Shown: positions 12,378 to 22,990 of the stretch, one piece after another
Layout: every line of letters starts with the position of its first letter
How positions within the stretch are numbered: position 1 is the stretch's first letter
Source of the DNA: Tricholoma matsutake
Lineage: Eukaryota; Basidiomycota; Agaricomycetes; Agaricales; Tricholomataceae
Direction of reading: 5' to 3'
Length of the DNA stretch: 64,000 bases
Assembly: GCA_026075535.2 (NCBI GenBank)
Contig: AP026541.1
Span: 12,648,001-12,712,000 of the forward strand
The notes under the pieces: model-generated
Seen by the model: only the letters and a program-made list of their open reading frames with translations
Database searches by the model: none
Told to the model about the DNA's origin: nothing
Translations under genes and position numbers: made by a program

Positions 12378-13379
12378 GATGATGCTTGACCCAGAAACCC
12401 AAACAAAACCTATAAATTGGTTTCGAATGGTATTACGCAAGTTAGAGGAAGGATGCAAGGCCCTCTAGATGTCACCTGTCAGACCAACCATCAAATAGTC
12501 ATACATAAAAGGACTGCTTGTCGAAGCAATTTGAATCTAAAAGAATGTGTTTTGTGGAATTTTGGAGGATTTCATGGCTAGATCAATGAATTCAGAGTGT
12601 GCAAATATGTTCAGACACAAGATCAGGGGACTAGACAAGTAGTAGAAGCAAAGCAAAGGCAAATTGAGGGAAATGAGAGTGAAAATAGTGTAATGCAAGG
12701 ATTTTCAAGGATTTTCGAAGAAGTTTAGTGTAAGACACAAGACTTTGGACTGAATAGGACTAAACTGAACTCTCAAATTACTGCGATCTGGGAGGAAGAC
12801 AACAACTTTCTTGTTTTTCTTTGTATCTAGTACATCTTTTTATATAAAATAAAGAAACTACCTAAAAAGGCTAGAGAACATGAGGCAAACATGTGGAAAA
12901 CTCGAGGCAAAAGACAATAGAAGTATATCAGAACAATAAAGTGAGACTAGAAAGGGTGAATATAACATGTGATGAAGAAATAATAAGAAAGAATAGCTAA
13001 AAGTGGACTGTCCTTGTTATAAATTGCATAAAACATTGGAAACTGCTTTGAGCAGATTGTATGTGTGCACATGCAGTCGAAATGTGTTCAATATACTCGA
13101 GATAGTGTCCCATGTGTCCCGCATGCATCCAAAGATTGTTCAAATAGGAAATACTGTGTCCAAAGATGTTTTTGAGGTTCAAGGTTTTTCAAAGATTTTT
13201 GAAGTTTCTTTGGACTTTGTTCTTGGCCTGAAATTGGTGCGATATTGCTCGAAACTGGTTCAGAACTCATCAATGATGTTCCAAGTGTATATTCTGAGCT
13301 GTATGAAGCATTCAAAGTCAATTGAAAGTGCAAAAACCAATATATATATCGGTGCTTGAACTGTGCTGGGGACCTATTA
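12378..13379 (-). mobile_element. Solo LTR, family 2 (same family as the 55.6-64 kb gypsy)
   Basis: About 1.0 kb inserted into repeat R1. One end reads GATGCTTGACCCAGAAACCC and the other ATAGGTCC when read outward. Both match the ends of the LTR at 55,596-56,602. The flanks ACAGT (12,373-12,377) and ACGGT (13,380-13,384) differ by one G-to-A change at a CpG and are probably the 5-bp target duplication. The uninterrupted R1 copy at 9.5 kb supports the insertion point. Compared with the related copy inside 49.9-51.3 kb, many CpGs here read TG or CA. Confidence 0.75.
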
Positions 13380-13384
13380 ACGGT

Positions 13385-13456
13385 CCGCTGGCACGATTAT
13401 TAAATCACAGTGAGCGACATTTAGTATGTTTGTCCTATGTAAGTGACATGAATATT
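13385..13456 (+). repeat. Dispersed repeat R1, copy 2, right part
   Basis: GGTCCGCTGGCACGATTATT onward matches 9,880-9,955 and continues the R1 copy that the solo LTR split. Confidence 0.7.
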
Positions 13457-13747
13457 TGTGATTAGATCTGATTCCATAGAAAGTAGCTGGATGTGACATA
13501 TGAATATGTAGGAATCCTGCAAAAAATGGGTTCTCACAGAGGAACTGTGACACATGACATGATTTTCAATATTGAGGCCACTTTATCCACCTTTCTGAGG
13601 CTCTCGGGATGGGTCCAAGTCAGAAGGTCATGCTTGCAGAGTTTAAGTGTGGTAAAACTAACAGGACCAAGTCTGAGGAGGATCTGTTAGTAGAATAATT
13701 GTTTAAAGGAAAGGACATACTTGGGATGTTGTTTATACATATGGATC

Positions 13748-15875
13748 ATGCATACACGGGTTTGAAACATGAGTTGCAAGTGTACCATAGTAAGGGAGAC
13801 AGGAGGAAGGTGTGAAGGTATGCCAAAGATGTAGGTGTAATAACATTGAAGATGGGATGGGCTCAAGTTGACAGGTAGTGCTTGCAGAGTTCAAGCATTG
13901 TAGAACAAACTAGGAGCAAGTCTGAGGAGGATCTGTTAGCACAATAACAATTTTAAGACGTACTTGGGATATTGCTTATAGAGTATCCTAGGTACATTCC
14001 CCAATGCTTTTAGGACAGCGATTAGTAGGAGCAAGTAGAGAGTAATAGCCTGAAGCATAAATTTCAAATGGGACTACAGCTAGATGATGGGTTTGTGCTG
14101 GATCCTTGAAAGCTTGACCTGTAAAACAAGAGGTGAATATAGACTGGATGGCAAAAGTTGGCAACCTTGCACAACTTTCACGCTCTAAGAGACAAAATAC
14201 TTCAGCAGTAATTCACTAGGCTAATAGAATGCAAGTATGTTGAGTCAGTGCGACATTAATAGGCAAAGGAGACAATGGGAAACTGACCTTGAATACGGAT
14301 AAGACTCAATTTCAACCATCGCCAGGCTTAAACTGTAAAGCAAGCACAAACTTGAATACTAGTAATGATGAAATTGGCAACCATGCAGGAGTTTCAGCAT
14401 TAGACCTCACTGAGCCTGCAACTGCAACCAGGGTTTACAGTGCTGAGGCCTGAGGCCTGAGGGTCAGAGCTAAGGCAGTGTTGTGTGAGTTGTGACCATT
14501 TATGTGATGGATGGTTACGTGGTGACCAAGTTCTGAGTCAAGTGTCTTGTTCTCTCGATACTCCCATGGACCTCTAGTAGTAGATCTTGTGCATGGTTGC
14601 CAAGGTCAATGTTAGCCTAGGGATCTTATTACCTATGCGAGATGTTCACATCTCAAGCTTGCTTACTATCAGGCATGATTGGTACTGATTCCAACTCAAG
14701 CCTAGTCATCTACTTGTTCTCTCAATACACCTCTCTCATGGACCTCTAGTACTAGATCTTGTGCATGGTTGCCAAGGTCATTGTCAGCCTGGGGACCTTA
14801 TAACTTATAACGTTCGAGCTGTCACCTATGCGAGATGTTCTATTGTGTCTGTCTAGATCTTTTGTGCATGATTACTGCTGCTGGGTACTTATCTGATTCG
14901 TACACATCATCTTCAACTCCCACAAATTGCCATGTGTTGGGTCAAGCATAATTGTGGGCCCAACACATCCTTTGCCACGACAACTTATTCAGACTGGACT
15001 GACTTGAGGCAGGCAATTGACAACTAACAACTAACAACTACTTTCAGATGACTTGGCCATCCCTCCAAGTAGTCTTACATGTCATGTGTAGGGTCAAGCA
15101 TGATTGTGGGTCCAACATGTCCTTTGCCATGACAATTTCTTCAGACTGGACTGACTTGAGGCAGGCAAATTGACAATTAACATCTACTTTCAGATTACTT
15201 GGCCATCACTCCAAGTAGTCTTACATGTTATGTGTTGGGTCAAGCATGATTGTGGTCCCAACACAATGTTCACAACAGTGATTTCTTTATGCCAGTGGTT
15301 GAAATTGAATCTTATTCATATTCAAGGTTGGTTTCCCATTTTCTCCTTTGCCTATTAATGTTGCACTGACTCAAGATACTTGCATTCTATTAGCCTAGTG
15401 AATTACTGCTGAAGTATTTCATTTCTTAGAGTGTGAAAGTTGTGCAAGGTTGCCAACTTTTGCCATCCAGTCTATCTTCACCTCTTGTTTTACAGTTCAA
15501 GCTTTCAAGGATCCAGCACAAACTCATCATCTAGCTGTAGTCCCATTTGAAATTTATGCTTCAGGTTATTACTCTCTACTTGCCCCTACCAATCACTGTC
15601 CCAAAAGCATTGGGGAACATACCTAGGAGACTCTATAAACAATATCCCAAGTATGTCCCTTGTTTTAAAATTGTTATTGTGCTAACAGATCCTCCTCAGA
15701 CTTGCTCCTAGTTTGTTCTACAATGCTTGAACTCTGCAAGCACTACCTGTCAACTTGAGCCCATCCATCTTCAATGTTATTACACCTACATCCTTGGCAT
15801 ACCTCAACCCCTTCCTGCTGTATCCCTTACTATGGTACACTTGCAACTCATGTTTCAAACCCATGTATGCATGCC
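13748..15875. repeat. Large foldback structure with arms of about 575 bp
   Basis: Arm 1 (13,748-14,322) and arm 2 (15,295-15,875) are near-exact reverse complements. Outer ends are GGGTTTGAAACATGAGTTGC and its complement. Inner ends are GACTCAATTTCAACC-type text and its complement. Each arm contains part of repeat R1. The loop of about 970 bp holds two direct repeats of GATCTTGTGCATGGTTGCCA (near 14,585 and 14,755) and a tandem cluster of the GGGCCC motif. No open frame of note exists inside. It may be a foldback transposon or an inverted duplication. Confidence 0.8.
14930..15300 (+). repeat. Tandem cluster of a motif with a GTGGGCCCAACA core
   Basis: Three units of about 125-150 bp, each with TGTGTTGGGTCAAGCATRAT, a GTGGGYCCAACA core and a CAGACTGGACTGACTTGAGG tail (the tail is lost in the last unit). 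They lie in the loop of the foldback structure. A fourth unit sits near 16,015-16,060. Confidence 0.6.
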
Positions 15876-17235
15876 CACAGAATACAATATCAGCCTAAGG
15901 ACCTTATACCTTATGACTTTTGAACTGTCACCTATGCGAGATGTTTTATTGTGTCCATCTAGATCTCTCATGGATGGGCACTTATTTGTACACATTGTCA
16001 TTGACTCCCGCCAAGTGCCATGTGATGGGTCAAGCATGATTGTGGTCCCGACATGACATTCACAATAGTGATCTCTTTACTCCAGAATCTCTTCAGGCAG
16101 GCAAATCAAAAACCACATACATGTTCGGATTATCTAGTCTCGAGTGTGTCAGACATGATCATAGGCCTGATCCATTGTTTGCCACAGCAAATTCTCCAGG
16201 CTAGAGTCACTTGAGACAAAACACGCATGGTTGCAACCTCAATGCTGTATGATGACTATAGGTGACCTTTGCAATGATCCTCAAACTGCGCAACCTGTAT
16301 GTGTTGGGTTATGCAATGATCATGGTTATGGGCCACCTCTTTGTGAATGAAGATACTTGTATGGCATTTGAAGCAACCCTTGAACATGGGCTGGATCATG
16401 TGCATGCATTGGTCAAGCATGGTTGTGGGCACAATGTATCACGTGTGACAACAGGGCTCCTTCCGAGCATGAGATTCAACAAGTTAGTCTTGCATAGCGG
16501 ATTCTTATTCTTAAGGCTGGCACAATGTTCATCTCCAGGCATTTTGCTTCACAGCAGAAGAGCTTTGGGCATTGAGCGTTCTCATCAAGCATTAAACTAC
16601 ACTCACAGGTCACCTGCTGTTGATGTAATTTCAAGTGATACTCTCACTAAACAAATTGGGAGTGGTGTGCACACATTTTATTCATTGACATACTTTTGAG
16701 TGCCACCTTCTTTCTGCCTTTCATGTGCGCATCAAAGACCTTGAATCTATTTTGGAAGTTTGAGTTGGTCCTGGTGGTCACAAATACATCCCAATGCCCT
16801 CTGTTTGTCCTTGACCCCCTACATGAAACCTGACCGCAATCTCATCTGCTTCTCCAGACAACACATCATCCACGTTCTAGATTTTTTGCCCTCTTCAAAG
16901 CCACAACCCTTTGTATTTTCTCTTCAAAGCCCTGCAGGTGCTACAGGGTTGGCCTCCTCTCAGTATTGGGTCTGTGCGATCACTTTGGGTTTTATTTATG
17001 GTCTTAATGAACATCTTCATAGCCCATCATTCAAGCTTTCAGATCCAAATATGCAAACATTTTGGTTGCACAGGACAAATTTCCATTTCATTCTCTGCTG
17101 TGTTACTCAAGAAACCAAGATAGAACTGATGAATTGTTTCTGAGGCGGCACAGAGGCCTACAGAAATGCTCCTTACCCATGGAACCCCCATTTATGTTGA
17201 GCTTATGGCTACCTTCAAGTTATAAATTCTCCTCT
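15876..17235. other. CpG-poor sequence without a recognisable gene
   Basis: It contains another copy of the CACCTATGCGAGATGTT segment found at 14,625 and 14,820, and open frames up to 145 residues with no recognisable motif. Confidence 0.4.
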
Positions 17236-17710
17236 CTCTAGAAGCAGTAGAGGCTATGGTCAATGGCACTACCACTACCACTGGGAGTCTGGTGGCTTCA
17301 ACTCCTGCAGTGGCTTCCATCCCTGTAGCGGCTTCTATCCCTGTTATGGCTTCAACACTTCCTTTGATCCCTGTGGTCGCAGTGGCCACCCTTACTACAG
17401 CTTCAGTCATGGCTATGATTCCCAATGCCGTATCTATGATCCTTGTAGCTGTCATTCCAATCCCCATTATGGTTGCGATGCCAGTTGTCATCATTGAGAT
17501 GTCTGCGGTCATGGGTGTGGTCCTTGTGGTCATGTTTACACTCCTGGTCATGGCTGTGATCTCTTTTATAGTCCCAGGGGGCATGTTCCCTGTAGTCATC
17601 GTGGTTCCAATGGCTGTTATGCATATCACGGCTGTGTTCCCTGTTGTGGCTATGCTCCCTGGGATGGCTTTAATCTCTGCTGCTATGCATCCAACCACTT
17701 GATCTTCAGC
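17236..17710. repeat. Degenerate short-period repeat, open in several frames
   Basis: About 470 bp of degenerate repeats built on TGGCT, GTGATCCC and CATGGTT words. The plus strand (17,256-17,702) and two minus frames (17,192-17,758 and 17,403-17,624) are open at once, as expected of a short repeat lacking stop words. One minus frame gives a His/Asp/Asn/Arg-rich product, the others Ala/Thr/Ile/Met-rich. If it once coded, the charged His/Asp frame is the most protein-like. I do not call a gene. Confidence 0.45.
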
Positions 17711-19292
17711 CTTTGCTCCTAACCCATCGGTACTGGCTTTTGTTGCTGCGGCCAGCACCCCTGTCTATGCCATGATTAGGAGGCACTGGCCTGCTCCATG
17801 ATGTGTTGTTTCGGTCCTGCCAACCTCCATCTCCCTCATCATCCATGTCATGCTGACCTTTTAGGTCTTTCAATCTAGAACGGTGGTGAAATTGGGACCT
17901 GACATTGTTTCAAGGAGAATTGCATGCACTGGCTGTTCGGGGGGACGCTTGCAGGGTGCCAACCATGGCTGCCTCATCAACAACATACTGCAAAGCTGAG
18001 TGATGGTTGATGTGCTGGTGGCATTGCCAAAAAGCTCCATATGAAGGAGTGCTTTCTGGAGTGAGAGGTTGTGAAGTCTGTTCCACTGGTGTTTCCACTT
18101 GAGCCATTTCAATATCCTCATGTGCTGGTATCTTTCTCCCAAGAAATATCAGCCTATGAAATAATGGCACTGAAGTAGAGTAGATTACCATTGAACCATC
18201 AATCACCTCCCTCATTTCATTTAGCGAGCCTCTGAGAGATCATTTGTCTTCCAGAAGCTGGGAAATCTGATCATGGAGCAACTGTTCACTATCAATGAAT
18301 TCCACTGTCTTGGCCCCCATTTGCTTGACTGTCTTGTAAGGAGCATATTTGCGATGCCTGATTCCACAAGCCATCCAACTGCTGTTTGCACAAAGCATTG
18401 GCCTGCTCACAGCTGGCCTGGGCAGTTGCTAGCTCTTTGGCAAGCTGTTGATTTAAATTAGTGCTGTGCTCATCTCACAGCTGAAAAAGACTTGCATACC
18501 TGTTGATTTGTTGCATGGGAAGACTCCACAGCCTGTTTCTCTTTGTCAATACTATCCTGGAGGGTGGAGTTGAGGGTCTGGAGCTGAGCAGCAGAATTGA
18601 GGCTAATCTTCAATTCTGCAATTTCTGCATTCAGGGTAGCGCTGTGGTCATCAGACACCTTTGTCAATTGGTGAATGTGTTCTGCCTGTTGAGCAACAAG
18701 CATAGCCTCCTCATCATGCAAGTTTTGCTTCTTGCTGGCCACTTTGAACTCAGCCACTTTGGCCTGTAGGGATGTAATTGTGCGAGAATTGTTTCTGTCA
18801 TCTCCTTATGCATTTTCCTATGGTTATCTAGATTGGTTTGCAGAGCTTCCTGTGCTAATGTCATCGCAGTGTTTGCATCTCTGAGAATTTGAATCTCACT
18901 GTAGTGGGCAAGTTTGGTACAGAGTAACTGTATTTGGGCTTTGAATCCATTGCGGCCAAGGCATTCCCATTCCTCGGAGGGCAGGCAAAGTCTTACTTCT
19001 TCCAGAAGAGCAGAAATCTTGGGCTGGAGTTCAATCATCGCATTGTAAGAGTCATGGAGTGCCTTGGTGTCTGTTAATTCTTGTCAAAGCGCAGCATTTG
19101 TGGAGGTGGCTTCAGTGAGGCAGGAGTCACAGTGAGCCATTTGCTGGCAAAGGGATTTCATCTCAGATGCTCCATCCTAACTCCCAGCTTTGAGTTGTTC
19201 ATTCTCCTCCTTTAAGGCTGAGATATGACCCTCAAAGGCCAGGCATGCAGTACTTGTCTTGTCACTTTGGTCACTGAGCAATTCCATGGCTG

Positions 19293-20394
19293 TAGGGCAT
19301 GGCATGGGTAACCCTCGGGTATATTTTCTTATACCCCTACCTGTACCCGTGAACACTGTACCCACATGGGTAGGGGTATGGTGTTACTGCAGGTTTTTGC
19401 GGGTTACCTGTGGTTATTCCTGGGTATTGATATGAATATGTATTTTAATAATCTAATTACACTAAATTAATATATAGAAAGTGACCCCCCTCATGCATTT
19501 GGAGCAAGGGAGGGGGGGGGTGGTGCCTGTAGTCACCGAGAACAGAATGAGTAACCCCCCGCTTGCATTTGCAGCGAGAGAGGGGGGGGTGCTGCCTGTA
19601 GTCGTCATTTGATCCCCATGAGCAGTTGCTCATGGTGGCAGTTGGGGGTGCTATCATCTCGGGTCCTCCTCCTGGTCATTGTTGTCATTCCACCCGCTAT
19701 CCACCCCACAAGCAGTTGCTCATGAGGCTGGGGTGGGTGGTGTGCTGTCATGATGTGGTGGTGTTGGCGTGGGGTCGTTCCATGTGAGCTCCTCATTCCG
19801 AGGGAATTCCAACCAAAATAGTTAGTTTACAAAAAAAGAAATGAACAAAAAAAAAAACTTACTGTGGGCCCAAATGATGCAATCACATTGTTTGGGCCCA
19901 GGTAACATGGCACCATTGGGTGTGTGTCATTAGCTGTCATCGTCCATCATTATCAGTAGTTTAGAACCTGAAAAAGAAGAAACATAATCAGTTAGTTTAC
20001 AAAAAACAAGAAATGAAACACAAAAAAACTTACTATAGGCCCAAATGACAATTTGTGTTGTTTGGGCCATGTTGTAGCCATTGTGGTTGCTTACTTGTCG
20101 TCCTCGCTCCCCATTTCCACCCCGTAAGCAGTTGCTCATGGTGGTGGTTGGGGGTGCTGTGGTGGTGGTTGGATCATCCTATAGTTTAGAATTGGATGTG
20201 TTGTGAGTAATCAACAAGGTCAGATGATCACTCACCTGACCAAAATCCAGGTACCGGCATACCCGCACATACCCGTAACACTGTGGAAAAGGGTATGGTG
20301 TTGCCCGGGTATGGCAATCCCATACCCATACCTGTACCCGTGCATACCCGTGACTGGAAACACATGGTGTTGCCCATACCTATGCTGTGCCCTA
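19293..20394. mobile_element. hAT-like non-autonomous element inserted in the coiled-coil gene
   Basis: Terminal inverted repeats begin TAGGGCATGGCATGGGTA on the left and TAGGGCACAGCATAGGTA on the right (reverse complement). The flanks CATGGCTG (19,285-19,292) and CATGGCCA (20,395-20,402) agree in 6 of 8 bases, fitting the 8-bp target duplication of hAT elements. Subterminal regions hold many TACCCG/CATACC words in both orientations, the kind of sites a transposase would bind. There is no transposase frame. The interior holds two CCCCC...GGGGG hairpins (19,484-19,521 and 19,553-19,590) and two copies of the exon-intron unit described at 27.9 kb. Confidence 0.72.
19800..20065 (-). repeat. Two copies of a splice-site-bounded repeat unit
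   Basis: On the minus strand each unit ends GGGCC(C/T)AYAGTAAGT, a strong 5' splice site, followed by a T-rich stretch, CTAACT and, in the better copy, TTTCAG. The exon-side text (CAAACAATGTGATTGCATCATT; the other copy ATTGTCATTTGGGCC) matches units at 27.96-28.26 and 36.2 kb. It lies inside the hAT-like element at 19,293-20,394. Confidence 0.55.
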
Positions 20395-21017
20395 CATGGC
20401 CATGTCGCATTCCTGCCTCATTCTTTCCAAATCATCATGCATACTCATGAGTTCCTTGTTGATGTCAGCAGACCAAGATTCCAAGGTTTTCACAGTCCCG
20501 CAGAGGACATGATTGATTTGTGCATGCACCTGGTCTGAGCTGACATCTTGCACAATGGTCTTGGTAACCCTTTCGTACTGTAATGGTGCATCAGAAAATG
20601 ACAGCGCAGTCATGAATGGTAGACATGTACCTGGTTTTCTTTCAAGAATTGTGGGATTGCTTTGTCAGCTTCCCCATGGACATGCTTCACAGAAACTATC
20701 TATTAAGTAAACAAATGAGCTTCGCAGTGCACTTCGCAAGGGGCAGACATTACTGAAAACTCATTTTGTTCAAGGAGGCTCATATCAGCTTGTAGATTAG
20801 GCTTCTTCTCAGGTGCCATCTGGGAAACAATGAGTTTCCCGGTGAGAGTACAATGAGAGGTGTTACAACCTTTTGTTGTCCTTGTCTGATTGGTACATTA
20901 GTTTGAACTAATAAACTAACATTTCTGTGGTTGGGATTGCATTCGTCAATTCAGGTTGAATTTGAGTAAAGGAGAGCCACACACAGATTGTCAAAGAGGC
21001 TAACACAAGGGGCAGCC

Positions 21018-21429
21018 TGTTAGGAAACCACCCCATTACCTAATAAAATTTCATTTCTATTTTATTATGTTGAATTATGCTACATTACGCCAAATGATGC
21101 TAAATGATGCTACACTTTGATAGCATGAGAATTTTATTTTGCATGCATCAATATGTATGCACATGTATGAGTGCGTCGGTAACAACAATGTACAATATAT
21201 GTAACATAGTATATAAACCCTAAATATATGCCTAGGGGACCCCAGTTGTGTTCTCTTAGGTATTCCACCTATACTTGTGGTGTGAATAGCCTATCTCAAC
21301 AAACTCACCTATTAATAACCCCTCACATCAAAACCATCAGGTCCCCCATCACATGCATGGATCCTGCCCCCTTCTTGTAGAGAGAACCTGCATGGTCTTA
21401 GCTAGCAGATAGTGGGTGTTGCCCTAACA
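21018..21429 (+). repeat. 5' LTR of the full-length gypsy element
   Basis: Starts TGTTAGGAAACCACCCC and ends GTTGCCCTAACA, with short inverted termini TGTTAGG/CCTAACA. It is 412 bp, identical in length to the 3' LTR. Five bases CAGCC precede it. Immediately downstream is GAAGAACACAACTTCCC, which I cannot match to a specific tRNA primer. Confidence 0.93.
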
Positions 21430-21896
21430 GAAGAACACAACTTCCCATATCAGTCCGCCTTCTCTTACTTGCGCATACATCATTGTTCCACCACGCCACA
21501 TCTGATTACTCATCCTTTTAGCACAAGCCAGAAGTACTTGTATATACATAATCTACCTTTTCTTTTGTAAGCCGATGCCAGGCCTCACCTTACATTGCGA
21601 CCACCAGTGATCGAGAGGCAGCACTCATCATTAGGACAGCTGCAACCAGACAACTGATTGGATCTGGTTTAGTCATGATTTACATCACTCTATTCAGACA
21701 ACTATTTTAGTTACAAGCCGAATTCAGTGTTATCCCTGAGATCAGGCACTGTTGGAAGGGTTATTGATCCGAAGTGCCAAATTAGGCACCTGATGAACAA
21801 TTGATGAACATCACGTGACCCATAAACATTTGGAGAGGTCTCAAAGAACAAATCTTGAGTTTGTCAAAGAAGTGATTCATCACAGATTTTATCATT

Positions 21897-22970
21897 ATGT
21901 CTGAACCCTCAACTTCTAATCCTGGTTCTAATCCTGTTACCACACCAGCGCTAGAGACAAAATTTGATGTGCTTACAGTGCAAATGTCGCAATTAGTGTC
22001 AGTGTTGGCAGCATCACAGCCCAGACAAGTGGAAGTACAGCCAGAGATGACAGTAGAAAGAGATGATGAGATGGAGGAGATGGTGGAGTGGATGTCACAG
22101 GAGGATGAGATGGTGGAGAAATCTGGAAATGGAAAAGTGCACTTACCTAAGTATGTGCCCCCACAAATCTTTGATGGTACCATGGAGAATACAAAATCCT
22201 TCATCAGCTCTATAGTATTGTACATCCATGGGAGGAAGCCAGAGTTTCATACAGCTGAGTCTAGGATTATGTTTGCTCTCTCATATATTCAGGGGGGGAA
22301 AGCACAGTTCTGGAGAAACAAGGCTATTAATCAAATTGCCACAGGGAATAAACCATTTGCAACCTTCAAGGAATTTCTGGAGAGATTGGAGGCACAGTTT
22401 GGGGACCCTAATCCAAAGGCAACAGCCAATGCTAAATTAAAGACCATGCGCCAAGGTTCCCTAATGGCAGATGAATTTATTTTGCAGTTCAAAGCAGAAG
22501 CTTCACAAATGGATATGGGAGAAGCCGCATGGGTAGTGTTTTTGAAAGCAGGATTCAATCCCTCTTTATTCAAGTCTATCTACTGACTACCTTCTATGCC
22601 AGAGAAGTTGGATGAGTGGTATAATTGGGCAATGTGCCTTGACCAGCAATATTGGCAGGAACAGGCAGAGTCAAAGTTGATGTACAGATGTAGTAAATTT
22701 GGAAAGCCATCAGGAGGAAAGTCTGAGAAAGGAAAGGCACATCAGGTGCAAACTCCGAGGGCACAGCCACTGGCCATGGCAGTGACACCTATAGTTATGG
22801 AGTCAGCAGCACCAGCAGAGGCAATGGAGGTTGATCAAGCGGGGAGACGAGCCCCACTTAAATGTTTTAACTGTGGGCAGTTAGGACAGATTGCTAGGAA
22901 TTGTAGGCAGAAAAGAAAGATTAGGGAAGCTACAATCAAGGAAGTGAAGCCGGAGGAAGGCAGGCAGTAG
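21897..22970 (+). pseudogene. gag of the gypsy element
   Basis: Structural capsid/nucleocapsid protein. After an acidic N-terminal 70 residues comes the retrotransposon gag region (PPQIFDGTMENTKSFISSI ... AQFWRNKAINQ ... FLERLEAQFGDPN). A nucleocapsid zinc knuckle follows at CFNCGQLGQIARNC. The knuckle is CX2CX4QX4C: the usual His is Gln, which should weaken zinc binding. A TGA at about 22,584 interrupts the frame where the family normally has Arg, so CGA-to-TGA is likely. The TAG ending the frame at 22,970 precedes a change to the -1 frame for protease, which could be programmed frameshifting or decay. Confidence 0.9.
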
Positions 22971-22990
22971 AATTTGGTGGAAGAGTCCCA

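Larger units (their letters stand above)
17870..20819 (-). pseudogene. Coiled-coil protein gene, split by a hAT-like insertion
   Basis: The likely start is MAPEKKPNLQADMSLLEQN at 20,819 on the minus strand. Exon-like segments continue at 20,613-20,395, then 19,292-18,776, then about 18,757-18,470, and a Pro/Thr-rich tail at 18,215-17,870. The middle segments are rich in Leu, Glu, Gln and Ala with heptad-like spacing (for example HISALKEENEQLKAGS and AEIAELKISLNSAAQ), indicating a long coiled coil. At 20,394/19,293 a 1.1-kb element interrupts the frame. The residues on either side (RQECDMAM and AMELLSDQ) read in the same register through the duplicated CATGGC, so the frame was open when the element arrived. 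Later damage includes stops near 19,180 and a frameshift near 18,775. I do not recognise the family. Confidence 0.6.

Noticed and set aside
17256..17702. 148-residue hydrophobic plus-strand frame resembling a membrane protein
   Set aside because: It lies on a short-period repeat that is open in several frames on both strands; the hydrophobicity is a by-product.
20240..20390. TACCC-rich tract resembling telomeric repeat
   Set aside because: The words are TACCCG/CATACC, not the fungal CCCTAA, and they are subterminal in an element with inverted ends.
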